Shown piece after piece: positions 24,570 through 33,062 of a stretch of 64,000 nt of DNA. This stretch comes from Paracoccus onubensis. GTDB lineage: Bacteria > Pseudomonadota > Alphaproteobacteria > Rhodobacterales > Rhodobacteraceae. Below the pieces are notes generated by a model. That model searched no databases. It was not told the origin of the DNA and worked only from the letters and a program-made list of their open reading frames with translations. A program made the position numbers and the translations under genes. The DNA is taken from assembly GCF_003591515.1 (NCBI RefSeq), contig NZ_QZCG01000018.1:1-64000 (forward strand). The letters are read 5' to 3'. Each line of letters starts with the position of its first letter. The first letter of the stretch is position 1.

Positions 24570-25298
24570 TTATCGGCGGGTCAATTGGCGCAGAATGCCA
24601 TGCAGGATACGTACATCGCCGCGCGTCAGCACCAGCCGCGCCCACATGTTCCGCAGGTTCATCCGCATATTCGCCGCCTTGGTTTCAGGAAAGAAAAACC
24701 CGGCTTCAGCCAGCTTTTCCTCGTAATGATCGCCCAGCCGCTCGATCTCGATCCTGTCGGCCAGAATCTCGGCCCGTTCGCGGCGGGCATGGGGCGACGG
24801 CTCCGGCGGCAAATCGTCGCGGCCCCATTCATAGCCCATCAGCAGAACCGCCTGCGCCAGATTGAGCGAGGGGAAATCGGGATTGACCGGCACCGTCACG
24901 ATCGCATTCGCACGGGCGACATCCTCATTCTCAAGTCCGGCTCGTTCAGGCCCGAAAATGATCGCCACCCGCCCCTGAGAAGCGCGGGCCGTCTCCATCG
25001 CGCTTTGCGGGGTATGGACGGGCTTCGACAACTCGCGCCCCCGCGCGGTGGTGGCGAATGCGAATTCCACCCCCTCCATCGCCTCGGCCAATGTCGGATA
25101 GACCCGCGCCCGATCCAATACCCGCCCGGCAGCCCCCGAGGCCATGGCCACCGCCTTTGGATTGGGCCAACCGTCACGCGGCGCGACAAGCCGCATTTCG
25201 GCCAGTCCGAAATTCAGCATCGCGCGGGCGGCCGCGCCGATATTCTCGCCCATCTGCGGGCGGACAAGGATGATGACGGGTCGACGATCGTTTTCCAT
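24570..25298 (-). CDS. trmJ: TrmJ-like tRNA/rRNA 2'-O-methyltransferase (SPOUT)
   Basis: A 242-residue SpoU-class methyltransferase. Motif 1 (ILVRPQMGENIGAAARAMLNFGL), motif 2 (IIFGPERAGLENEDV) and motif 3 (SLNLAQAVLLMGYEW) are all present. TrmJ methylates the 2'-O of position 32 in several tRNAs. The open frame extends 12 codons further, but the conserved region begins right after the ATG at 25298, so that start is preferred. Assignment to TrmJ rather than another SpoU protein is from overall pattern. Confidence 0.87.
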   Translation of the reverse strand: MENDRRPVIILVRPQMGENIGAAARAMLNFGLAEMRLVAPRDGWPNPKAVAMASGAAGRVLDRARVYPTLAEAMEGVEFAFATTARGRELSKPVHTPQSAMETARASQGRVAIIFGPERAGLENEDVARANAIVTVPVNPDFPSLNLAQAVLLMGYEWGRDDLPPEPSPHARRERAEILADRIEIERLGDHYEEKLAEAGFFFPETKAANMRMNLRNMWARLVLTRGDVRILHGILRQLTRR

Positions 25299-25370
25299 GG
25301 CCTGCGCAATAGTCGCTCTGGCAGCGGCGGGCAAGCTGCGCTATCTGCAGGGGATATGCAGGAGTAGATC

Positions 25371-25973
25371 ATGACCGAGGCCCCACAGCTTTACCTGATG
25401 ACCCCCGCAGGCGCGCAAGCATCCGCGCTTGGCCCTCTTCTGACCGAGGTGATGGACCGTTTCCCGGTCGCCTGCCTGCGAATCCGCAGCGGCGCGGAAG
25501 AGGACGAACTTGGCCGTCTTGCCGATCTTGCCCGCGAAATCGCCCATGCCCGCGATGTCGCCGTGGTGATCGAAGATCACATCCGGCTGGTGCAGCGGCA
25601 CGGGCTGGACGGCGTCCATCTGACCGATGGCGCACGCGGCGTCCGCGCGGCCCGCAAGGAACTGGGCGCGGATGCCATCGTGGGGGCCTATTGCGGCGCA
25701 TCCCGCCATGACGCCATGAATGCAGGTGAGGCCGGTGCCGATTATGTCAGTTTCGGCCCGGTCGGCGAAACCGCATTGGGCCGGGGCGAGCAGGCGCCGT
25801 TCGAATTGTTTCAATGGTGGAGCGACATGATCGAATTGCCGGTCGTCGCAGAGGGCGCGCTGTCACGCGATCTGATCCAGAAATTCTCCACGGCCTGCGA
25901 TTTCGTCGCAGTCGGCTCCGAGATCTGGGGCGAAGACGACCCTACCGCCGCGTTAGCTTCGATCTGGGACTGA
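25371..25973 (+). CDS. ThiE/TenI-like thiamine phosphate synthase family protein
   Basis: A 200-residue TIM barrel. DVAVVIEDHIRLVQRHGLDGVHLTDGARGVRAAR and GADYVSFGPVG follow the thiamine phosphate synthase pattern. True ThiE enzymes usually have a GP(V/I)F-x-T-x-T-K loop; here it reads GPVGETALGRG, so pyrophosphate binding may differ. Rhodobacterales often carry such an orphan copy outside the thi operon. AGGAG before the ATG supports the start. Enzyme activity is uncertain. Confidence 0.75.
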   Translation: MTEAPQLYLMTPAGAQASALGPLLTEVMDRFPVACLRIRSGAEEDELGRLADLAREIAHARDVAVVIEDHIRLVQRHGLDGVHLTDGARGVRAARKELGADAIVGAYCGASRHDAMNAGEAGADYVSFGPVGETALGRGEQAPFELFQWWSDMIELPVVAEGALSRDLIQKFSTACDFVAVGSEIWGEDDPTAALASIWD

Positions 25974-26131
25974 GAGGGATCCCGCCGCAATATCTCCGCC
26001 CATAATATCTGCTCGATAAATCGCGGATGATTTGGCGAAAAACGCCCTTGATCGCGCCCTATTCACGATCTTATGCGCCAGCCTGCATTTTCATCACCTG
26101 CCGCATCTGATCGAATTCCCCTCTGCCCTTT

Positions 26132-26150
26132 CTTCTTCATCCAAATATCC
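26132..26150 (+). repeat. Dispersed intergenic motif, copy 1
   Basis: Nineteen bases, cttcttcatccaaatatcc, match the copy at 58247-58265 at 17 of 19 positions. Both copies are outside genes and next to a GC-rich inverted sequence (here CCCGGTCCGGG, 26150-26160). Function unknown. Confidence 0.5.
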
Positions 26151-26219
26151 CGGTCCGGGGTAGAGCCTGACCTGTGACGGACAGCGCCCCGGGCCAGACG
26201 CGTTACCATGGCGGGATTT

Positions 26220-26234
26220 CATGATTTCGTCATG
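26220..26234. promoter_or_regulatory. Inverted repeat CATGA-N5-TCATG
   Basis: Perfect 5-bp arms spaced by five bases, about 85 bp before the importer's first gene. A plausible operator for a dimeric regulator; it does not match a Fur or Irr site I know. Confidence 0.4.
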
Positions 26235-26287
26235 TTTTCGTCGTCAGGCTGTCGCATAATCCTCCGAAACACGCCCCAAGCTGCACA

Positions 26288-26299
26288 GCTTTGCAAAGC
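26288..26299. promoter_or_regulatory. 12-bp perfect palindrome before the importer
   Basis: GCTTTGCAAAGC lies 17 bp ahead of the ATPase ATG, within the likely leader. Could be an operator or a small mRNA hairpin. Confidence 0.35.
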
Positions 26300-26316
26300 A
26301 AGCATACGGGGCCGGG

Positions 26317-27408
26317 ATGAGCGCGATCGACATTGCCTGTCTGGATAAATCCTTTGGCCAGACACAGGTTCTGCATCAGGTCGCGCTGTCCATCGGTTCA
26401 GGGGAGTTCGTCTCGGTCCTTGGTCCGTCGGGCTGCGGCAAGACGACACTACTGCGATGTATTGCAGGATTCGAGCGGATCGATTCCGGTCGAATCTCTG
26501 TCGATGGCCATCTCGTCTCCTCGCCGGATCATCATCTGCCACCCGAGCAGCGCGGCATCGGCGTGGTGTTTCAGAACTATGCGCTATGGCCGCATATGAC
26601 CGTAGCGCAGAATGTCGCTTATGGCCTGAAGATCGCGGGCATGCCGCGCAGGGAACGCGAGGCCCGCACCGCCCATGCGCTGGATCTGGTCGAACTGGGC
26701 GGGTTTGCCGGCAGGCGCCCCGCCGATCTGTCCGGCGGCCAGCGACAGCGTGTCGCGCTTGCGCGGTGCCTGGCGATGGAAAGCCGGATCGTTTTGCTGG
26801 ACGAGCCGCTTGCCAATCTGGATGTGCATCTGCGCGGCGCCTTGGAAGCCGAATTCGCGAATTTCCATGCCCGTTCGGGCGCGACGATGTTCTATATCAC
26901 CCATGATCAGGCCGAGGCGCTTGCATTGGCCGATCGGGTCGCAGTGATGGATCACGGGTGCATCGTCCAGTTCGACCGTCCCGATGCGCTGTTTCGCCAA
27001 CCCGCAACCGAAACCGTTGCGGGCTTCATCGGCGAAGGCCGCGTGATCGAGGCCGAACATATCCAGCCGATCGGCAATGGCCATGCCTCGGCTTCGCTGC
27101 TGGGGCAGTCGGTCCGGCTGCGATGTGCGCCAGATCAACGCGGACAGCGCAGCGGCAAAATCTCGTTCCACCCCGGCGATCTGGAATTGCTGGCGGAAGA
27201 CGCCGCCCCGGGCTTTGACGCCCATGTCACCCGCGCAACCTATCGCGGCGCCTATCTGCGGGCAGAGCTTATGGCCGGACCCTCGGGTTCCGTGCCTCTG
27301 TCGCTGAATGTCGCCGCCCCGGCTTCGCTGACCCCCGGGCAACGGGTCCGGGTAGGGCTGCGCGATGGCTGGGTCATTCCCGTTCCCGCCGCGCGGGCCC
27401 AGTTTTAA
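26317..27408 (+). CDS. Fbp/Pot-type ABC importer, ATP-binding protein
   Basis: A 363-residue ATPase with Walker A GPSGCGKTT (residues 36-44), signature LSGGQRQRVALARCLAME, Walker B IVLLDEPLANLD and the switch histidine in YITHDQAEALA. The C-terminal third is a TOBE-type regulatory region (LRCAPDQRGQRSGKISFHPGDLELL). This architecture belongs to the iron(III)/putrescine/2-aminoethylphosphonate group. Gene order ATPase, binding protein, fused permease differs from the usual fbpABC order. Substrate is discussed under the binding protein. Confidence 0.88.
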   Translation: MSAIDIACLDKSFGQTQVLHQVALSIGSGEFVSVLGPSGCGKTTLLRCIAGFERIDSGRISVDGHLVSSPDHHLPPEQRGIGVVFQNYALWPHMTVAQNVAYGLKIAGMPRREREARTAHALDLVELGGFAGRRPADLSGGQRQRVALARCLAMESRIVLLDEPLANLDVHLRGALEAEFANFHARSGATMFYITHDQAEALALADRVAVMDHGCIVQFDRPDALFRQPATETVAGFIGEGRVIEAEHIQPIGNGHASASLLGQSVRLRCAPDQRGQRSGKISFHPGDLELLAEDAAPGFDAHVTRATYRGAYLRAELMAGPSGSVPLSLNVAAPASLTPGQRVRVGLRDGWVIPVPAARAQF

Positions 27409-27437
27409 CCCTCCTCCAACCGAAGGACGAATCTCCC

Positions 27438-28406
27438 ATGCGTTTCCTTTCCCTGTCCCTTGCCGCCACCCTGCTTTGCGGTGCGGCCCATGCCGAAACC
27501 ACGCTGACCCTTTATACCAGCCAGCCGCCTGAACAGGCGCAAAGCACCGTGGACGCCTTTCAGGCGGCCTATCCGGATATCAAGGTCGAATGGACCCGCA
27601 ACGGCACCTCGGCGCTGATGAATGTGATCCGCGCCGAGATCGAGGCCGGGCAGGTTCAGGCGGATGTGCTGCTTGTGGCAGATGACATCAATCTGGGTGA
27701 ATTGAAGGCGGGCGGACACCTGATGGCTTATCCCGACGCGCCGGTCGAAAATTATGACCCGGCGACCTATGACGCCGACATGACCTATTTCGGCACCAAG
27801 GCCCTGACCACCGGCATTGCCTATAACCCCGATATCGCCGAGCCGGTCGAACGCTGGGCCGATCTGCTGACCGAGGAGAACCGTGGCCAGATTGCCATGC
27901 CCAGCCCGCTTTATTCCGGCGCCGCACTGATCCATCTGCACGCGCTGACCAATGCGCCCGATATTGGCTGGGCGTTCTTTGAGGGGCTGAACGATCTCGA
28001 TATCGTGCCCGAGGGCGGCAATGGCCCGGCCACCAAGGCGGTCGCCTCGGGCATGGCGAAATACGCCATTCTCGTGGATGCGAATGCATTGAACGCCAAG
28101 GCCGACGGCTCGCCGATCGATTTCATCGCACCCAGCGACGGCGTTTCCTTTATCACCGAGCCGGTGGCCATCATGTCCACAACCGACAACGCGGACGCAG
28201 CGAAGCAATTCGTCGATTTCCTGCTGAGCGAGGACGGGCAGAAGCTGGTCACCGAACAGGGCTACCTGCCGATCATGCCAGGCATCGAAGGCCCCGAGGG
28301 TTTTCCAAAACTCTCGGATATGAAGCTGCTGGGCTACGACGTCCAGGAGGCCGTCAAGAACGACGCCGAAATGCGCGAGAAATTCTCGGAAACGTTCGGT
28401 CAATGA
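27438..28406 (+). CDS. Periplasmic substrate-binding protein, Fbp/AfuA-like
   Basis: A 322-residue type II binding protein with a Sec signal peptide (MRFLSLSLAATLLCGAAHA, cleaved before ETT). The mature start TLTLYTSQPPEQAQSTVDAFQAAYP is typical of the iron(III)/2-AEP family. Later segments (TKALTTGIAYNPDI, FVDFLLSEDGQKLVTEQGYLP) agree. The Tyr pair that binds ferric iron in FbpA proteins (YY near the C-terminal third) is not evident, so iron is not assured; phosphonate or another anion is possible. Lies 29 bp after the ATPase and 4 bp before the permease. Confidence 0.87.
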   Translation: MRFLSLSLAATLLCGAAHAETTLTLYTSQPPEQAQSTVDAFQAAYPDIKVEWTRNGTSALMNVIRAEIEAGQVQADVLLVADDINLGELKAGGHLMAYPDAPVENYDPATYDADMTYFGTKALTTGIAYNPDIAEPVERWADLLTEENRGQIAMPSPLYSGAALIHLHALTNAPDIGWAFFEGLNDLDIVPEGGNGPATKAVASGMAKYAILVDANALNAKADGSPIDFIAPSDGVSFITEPVAIMSTTDNADAAKQFVDFLLSEDGQKLVTEQGYLPIMPGIEGPEGFPKLSDMKLLGYDVQEAVKNDAEMREKFSETFGQ

Positions 28407-28410
28407 CCCG

Positions 28411-30147
28411 ATGCGTCAGGCGGTGATGCAAACGAAGCGCCCCTTGCGGGCGCTTCGGACATTCTTGCGGACGCAGGACGAACGCATTGTCATGCTGCTG
28501 CTGATCCTGTTCGTGGGCATATTGTCCATCGCGCCGCTTGCACGGCTGGGATATGCGGCACTGATCCCCGATGGCGGGTTCGATGCCGCGCGCATTCTCC
28601 GGACGCTTGCCGGGGGCCGGGTGATCGATGCGACGCTCAACACCATCTGGATCTCGGTTTCGGCCACCGCGCTGGCCACGGTGATCGGAACCGCCGCGGC
28701 ACTGCTGGCCGGGCTGACCGATATGCGCGCGCGCACGCTCTGGGTCTTTGGCTTCGTGCTGCCGCTGATGATTCCACCGCAAGTCACCGCGCTTGCCTGG
28801 CTGCAGGCGTTTTCTCCGGCCAGCCCGCTGCTGGGACCACTTGGCCTGTCGCTGACGCCAGGCACGCGCCATCCGCTTTATTCTGCCGGTGGAATCGTCT
28901 TCCTGCTGGGGCTTTACAATGCGCCTTTGGTGTTCCTGTCGGTTCGTGCCAGCCTGTATCGCCTGCCCGCGCCGCTGATCGAAGCGGCCCGCTCGGCCGG
29001 AGCACGCCCGCTGCCCGTCACCCGTGACATCGTGCTGCCCTTGATCCGCGGCGGGATCTTTGCCGGAGCGGCATTGGCGTTCGTATCCTCGATCGGCAAT
29101 TTCGGCATTCAGGCAATGCTGGGAATTCCCGCGCGGGTGCCCACCCTGATCACCCTGATCTACAGGCAAATGAATTCCTACGGTCCCTCGGCACTGAACG
29201 ACATGGCGCTTCTGGCGCTTCTGCTGGCCGGGTTGACGGTCATGGGAATGGCTGTGACCGCATGGTTGGGCAAACGAGGCGATCAGCGCGTGGACAACAG
29301 CAGCCGGCCACCGCGCCTGTCGTTGGGCGCATGGCGCGCACCGGTCACGCTGCTGGCATGGGGCTATCTGGCGCTTTGCCTGATCCTGCCCCTGACCGCA
29401 TTGCTGGGCAGCGCATTGGTGCGCGGCTATGGGCAACCGCTGAATGCCGAAACCATCACCTTCCAGAATTTCGCCAATGCACTGTTTCGTCATGAAGGCA
29501 TCCGCGATGCCTTTCTGACCAGTCTGTGGCTGACCTTGGCGGCGGTGGCGGTGCTGATCCCGGTCTCGGTCGCGCTCGGCTATGTGTTAAGCTGGCGCCG
29601 GGGGTGGCTGGCCCGGGGACTGATGCTGGCCTCGGAACTGGCCTATGCATTGCCCGGCATCATCATCGGAGTGGCGATGATCCTGTTCTTTCTGCGCCCT
29701 CTGCCGCTGATCGGCACCGGGCTTTACGGTACCGTCTGGGTGATCCTTGCCGCCTATCTGTCGAATTTTCTGGCCCTCACGCTACGTCCGATACTGGGCG
29801 GTTATGCGCAGATCGACCGGGTTCTGGACGAGGCGGCGCAACTGACCGGCGCCAGTCTTTTCGCCCGCCTGCGCGATATCGCCCTGCCCGGTCTCGCCCC
29901 TTCGGTCATGGCCTCGGCGGTGCTGGTCTTCATGACCGCGATCAACGAGATTCAGGTCTCCGTCCTGCTGGTCACATCGCGGGCGCAGACCATCGGACCG
30001 ATGATCATCTTTCTGGAAGAGGCAGGCTCCTCCACGCTGGCGGCGGCGGTGGGCTGCCTGATGGTCGCGCTTGTCCTGATCCTGATGCTGGCCAGCCTGA
30101 TATTCGGCCGCCGGCTGCCGCCCGGGGTTTTACCCTGGCGCGACTGA
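28411..30147 (+). CDS. Fbp-type ABC importer, fused double permease
   Basis: A 578-residue protein made of two homologous permease halves, about 12 membrane helices, each with the coupling EAA motif: LIEAARSAGARPLPVTRDIVLPLIRGGI in the first half and VLDEAAQLTGASLFARLRDIALPGLAPS in the second. Fused permeases are the rule in FbpB/ThiP-type systems. Ends 41 bp before the convergent deaminase gene, with no clear terminator between. Confidence 0.9.
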   Translation: MRQAVMQTKRPLRALRTFLRTQDERIVMLLLILFVGILSIAPLARLGYAALIPDGGFDAARILRTLAGGRVIDATLNTIWISVSATALATVIGTAAALLAGLTDMRARTLWVFGFVLPLMIPPQVTALAWLQAFSPASPLLGPLGLSLTPGTRHPLYSAGGIVFLLGLYNAPLVFLSVRASLYRLPAPLIEAARSAGARPLPVTRDIVLPLIRGGIFAGAALAFVSSIGNFGIQAMLGIPARVPTLITLIYRQMNSYGPSALNDMALLALLLAGLTVMGMAVTAWLGKRGDQRVDNSSRPPRLSLGAWRAPVTLLAWGYLALCLILPLTALLGSALVRGYGQPLNAETITFQNFANALFRHEGIRDAFLTSLWLTLAAVAVLIPVSVALGYVLSWRRGWLARGLMLASELAYALPGIIIGVAMILFFLRPLPLIGTGLYGTVWVILAAYLSNFLALTLRPILGGYAQIDRVLDEAAQLTGASLFARLRDIALPGLAPSVMASAVLVFMTAINEIQVSVLLVTSRAQTIGPMIIFLEEAGSSTLAAAVGCLMVALVLILMLASLIFGRRLPPGVLPWRD

Positions 30148-30188
30148 GGGTGATTTCCAGAGCGGATGCCCCCCGCCGCAACGCATCG

Positions 30189-31547
30189 TCAAAGCGGGGT
30201 CTCACCAGCAAGCCGGGCAACGGCCGTTTTCGCCCGCGCATACAGGTCGCGGGGATCGGCGGTCTGCAAGCGGTGATCCTGAACGACCGCCCTGCCCTGC
30301 ACATACACCGCCCGAGGCCGGATCGGTGCGCAGAATGTCAATGCGGCCACGGGATCCCATTGCCCGGCCAAGGGCAGGTCGCTGACATCCCACAGAACCA
30401 GATCCGCTTGCATGCCGGGCTTCAACGCCCCGATATCGCTGCGGCCCAACACGCGCGCGCCGCCAAGCGTCGCGATCTCAAGCGCTTCTCGCGCACCCAT
30501 CGCCGCCGGACCGTCTTTCAGGCGAGCGACCAGCATCGCCTGCCGCGCCTCCAGCCCCAGATGGCTGCAATCATTGCTGGCCGAGCCGTCCACGCCCAGG
30601 CCCACCGGCACTCCCGCATCGCGCATGGCCCGGACTGGCGCGATCCCACTGGCCAGCCGCGCATTCGAACAGGGGCAATGCGCCACTCCGGTTCCGCTGC
30701 GGGCAAAAAGGTCGATTTCAGGGGCGGACAGCTTGACGCAATGGGCATGCCAGACATCGTCTCCGGTCCAGCCAAGGCTTTCGGCGTAATCCCCCGGAAG
30801 CATACCGAAATTATCCAGGGAATAGCGGATATCTTCATCATTCTCGGCCAGATGAGTATGCAGGCGCACGCCTTTCTCACGCGCCAGAACGGCGGCGTCG
30901 CGCATCAATTCACGGCTGACGGAAAAGGGCGAGCAAGGGGCAAGCGCCACCTGCACCATCGCCCCCTCGCCGGGATCGTGGAACGCATCCACCACCCGCT
31001 CACTATCGCGCAGAATCGCGGCTTCATCCTCGACCAGCGCATCGGGCGGCAATCCGCCCTTGCTTTCGCCGATGGACATCGCGCCCCTTGTGGCGGTGAA
31101 GCGGATGCCGATTTCCGAGGCCGCCTCGATGGAATCGTCCAGCCTTGCACCATTCGGGAACAGATAAAGATGGTCCGACGAGCAGGTGCAACCCGACAGC
31201 GCCAGTTCCGCCAGCCCGACCTGTGCCGAAAGCCGGATATCATCAGGTCCCATCCGTGCCCAGATCGGATAAAGTGTCCGCAACCAGCCGAACAGCGCCG
31301 CGTCCTGCGCGGCCGGAACCGCGCGGGTCAGGGTCTGGAACAGATGGTGATGGGTATTGATCAGACCGGGGGTGACAACGCATCCCCCGGCCTCGATCAC
31401 CTCGGCGCTCTCGCGCGGCAGGTTGTGACCCACCGCTGCGATTCTGCCATTCTCGATCAGGATATCCCCGCCCGCGATCTCTTGCCGGTCGTCATTCATG
31501 GTGACGACGATATCGGCATTGCGGATCAGCGTCCTAGTGGCCTTCAT
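30189..31547 (-). CDS. 8-oxoguanine deaminase-like amidohydrolase
   Basis: A 452-residue amidohydrolase of the cytosine/guanine-deaminase-like group. Metal ligands are visible in NTHHHLFQ (HxH), HTHLAENDED, WHAHCVKLS and GVDGSASND. The pattern LTRAVPAAQDAALFGWLRTLYPIW is that of 8-oxoguanine deaminases, which convert 8-oxoguanine to urate, although isocytosine or another base cannot be excluded. Its start lies 14 bp inside the purine permease gene, so the two are translated together. That pairing supports a purine role. Confidence 0.83.
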   Translation of the reverse strand: MKATRTLIRNADIVVTMNDDRQEIAGGDILIENGRIAAVGHNLPRESAEVIEAGGCVVTPGLINTHHHLFQTLTRAVPAAQDAALFGWLRTLYPIWARMGPDDIRLSAQVGLAELALSGCTCSSDHLYLFPNGARLDDSIEAASEIGIRFTATRGAMSIGESKGGLPPDALVEDEAAILRDSERVVDAFHDPGEGAMVQVALAPCSPFSVSRELMRDAAVLAREKGVRLHTHLAENDEDIRYSLDNFGMLPGDYAESLGWTGDDVWHAHCVKLSAPEIDLFARSGTGVAHCPCSNARLASGIAPVRAMRDAGVPVGLGVDGSASNDCSHLGLEARQAMLVARLKDGPAAMGAREALEIATLGGARVLGRSDIGALKPGMQADLVLWDVSDLPLAGQWDPVAALTFCAPIRPRAVYVQGRAVVQDHRLQTADPRDLYARAKTAVARLAGETPL

Positions 31548-33027
31548 TCGCGTGCCCCGCCTCTTTCACGGCTTCTTCGTCGATATGAGGCGCGCCATTA
31601 TAGAACCAGTTCAGCAGCACCGCCGAAATCGCGGCCAGCAGGATCCCCGAATGGATCAGCGGGTGAAGCGCGTGCGGCATCCACTGGTTGAAATCGGGCG
31701 CGATCATCGGGATCATGCCGATACCCACCGAGATGGCGACGATGAACAAGTTATGCCGGTTACCGGCGAAATCGACACGCGCCAGAATGCGCACTCCGGT
31801 TGCGGCGACCATGCCGAACATGACCAGCCCGGCACCGCCCAGAACCGTGGTCGGAAGCGACTCGACCAGGGCGCCCATTTTCGGGATCAGCCCCAGCACG
31901 ATCATGATCGCACCACCCGCCACGCAGACAAAGCGGGAGCGGATACCGGTGACCCCCACCAGCCCGACATTCTGCGAAAAGGACGTATAGGGAAAGGTGT
32001 TGAACAGCCCGCCAATCGCCGTTCCCAGCCCATCCGCCCGCAGGCCGGCGGCCAGAGGTTTCTGGGACAGCGGCTTCTTGCAGATATCGCTGAGCGCGAG
32101 GAACATGCCGGTGGATTCAATCATCGTGACCAGCATCACCAGCAGCATGGTCAGGATCATGATCGGATCAAAGGTCGGTATCCCGAAATGCAGAGGCTTG
32201 ATCAATGCGAACCAGCTTGCTTCGCCGATCTTTTCGAAATGCATCATGCCCAGCATGGTCGCAACCACGCCACCCACCGCAATACCGATCAGCACGGCGA
32301 TATTGGCAAGGAAACCGCTGGCATAGCGCGAGATCAGCAGGATCGTTCCCAGCACGAGCACCGCGATCAGGATATTCTGGCTTGAAGCATATGCCGGGTT
32401 GCTGATCGTCGGCGCAAGTTGAACGCTTTCAGGCACGCCGCCCGCGGCAATGGCCTGTTGCAGCCATTCCTGCGCCGCCGGGTCCACAAGCTTGGGCGCA
32501 GTCGGACCGGCCGGCAGACCGAAGATCCAGTTGATCCCGATAGGCATCAGGCTGATACCGATGGTCAGGATCAGGGTGCCGGTCACGACCGGCGGAAAGA
32601 AGCGCAGCATCTTGCTGACCACCGGCGCAAGGACAATGCCGAGCAGTCCCGCCGCGATGATCGAGCCAAACAGCGCCCTTGCCCCCTCATGTCCCGGCGT
32701 CGCGGAGGCGATCGCCACCATCGGCCCGACCGAGGCAAATGTGACGCCCATCATCACCGGCAGCTTGATCCCGAAATACTGGGTCGTCCCAAGGCTTTGA
32801 ATGATCGAGACGATCCCGCAGACGAACAGATCGGCCGAGATCAGGAACGCGACTTCTTCGGGCGTCAGCTGCAACGCCCGGCCGACGATCAGCGGGACCG
32901 CAATCGCCCCCGCATACATGACCAGCACATGCTGAAACCCGAGCGTCAGAAGTTTCGGGGCGGGCAGGATCTCATCGACAGCATGCACCGCCCCTGATTC
33001 TCCTGCCTGAATAGTTGCGTCAGACAT
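31534..33027 (-). CDS. NCS2 family purine (xanthine/urate) permease
   Basis: A 497-residue, about 14-helix nucleobase:cation symporter. The NCS2 signature is clear: FPYTSFSQNVGLVGVTGIRSRFV, and LTLGFQHVLVMYAGAIAVPLIVGRAL at the N-terminus. The N-terminal cytosolic tail is about 25 residues. The residue pattern resembles xanthine/urate rather than uracil carriers. It starts 35 bp after the bhcD stop in the same direction and overlaps the deaminase gene, so it may belong to a long bhcABCD-permease-deaminase transcript. Confidence 0.9.
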   Translation of the reverse strand: MSDATIQAGESGAVHAVDEILPAPKLLTLGFQHVLVMYAGAIAVPLIVGRALQLTPEEVAFLISADLFVCGIVSIIQSLGTTQYFGIKLPVMMGVTFASVGPMVAIASATPGHEGARALFGSIIAAGLLGIVLAPVVSKMLRFFPPVVTGTLILTIGISLMPIGINWIFGLPAGPTAPKLVDPAAQEWLQQAIAAGGVPESVQLAPTISNPAYASSQNILIAVLVLGTILLISRYASGFLANIAVLIGIAVGGVVATMLGMMHFEKIGEASWFALIKPLHFGIPTFDPIMILTMLLVMLVTMIESTGMFLALSDICKKPLSQKPLAAGLRADGLGTAIGGLFNTFPYTSFSQNVGLVGVTGIRSRFVCVAGGAIMIVLGLIPKMGALVESLPTTVLGGAGLVMFGMVAATGVRILARVDFAGNRHNLFIVAISVGIGMIPMIAPDFNQWMPHALHPLIHSGILLAAISAVLLNWFYNGAPHIDEEAVKEAGHANEGH

Positions 33028-33062
33028 TGCGGACCTCCCTTTCCACTGATGTCGCTGTCGTG

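Larger units (their letters stand above)
25974..26316 (+). other. 343-bp intergenic region upstream of the Fbp-type importer
   Basis: No gene is supported here. It contains a 19-base motif shared with the livH-livM gap (26132-26150), an inverted repeat CATGA-N5-TCATG (26220-26234), and the palindrome GCTTTGCAAAGC (26288-26299) 17 bp before the ATPase start. These are the likely control region of the importer. Confidence 0.6.

Noticed and set aside
27405..29493. Minus-strand open frames (332 and 379 codons) opposite the Fbp-type importer
   Set aside because: Antisense to a clear binding protein and permease; no homologous pattern.
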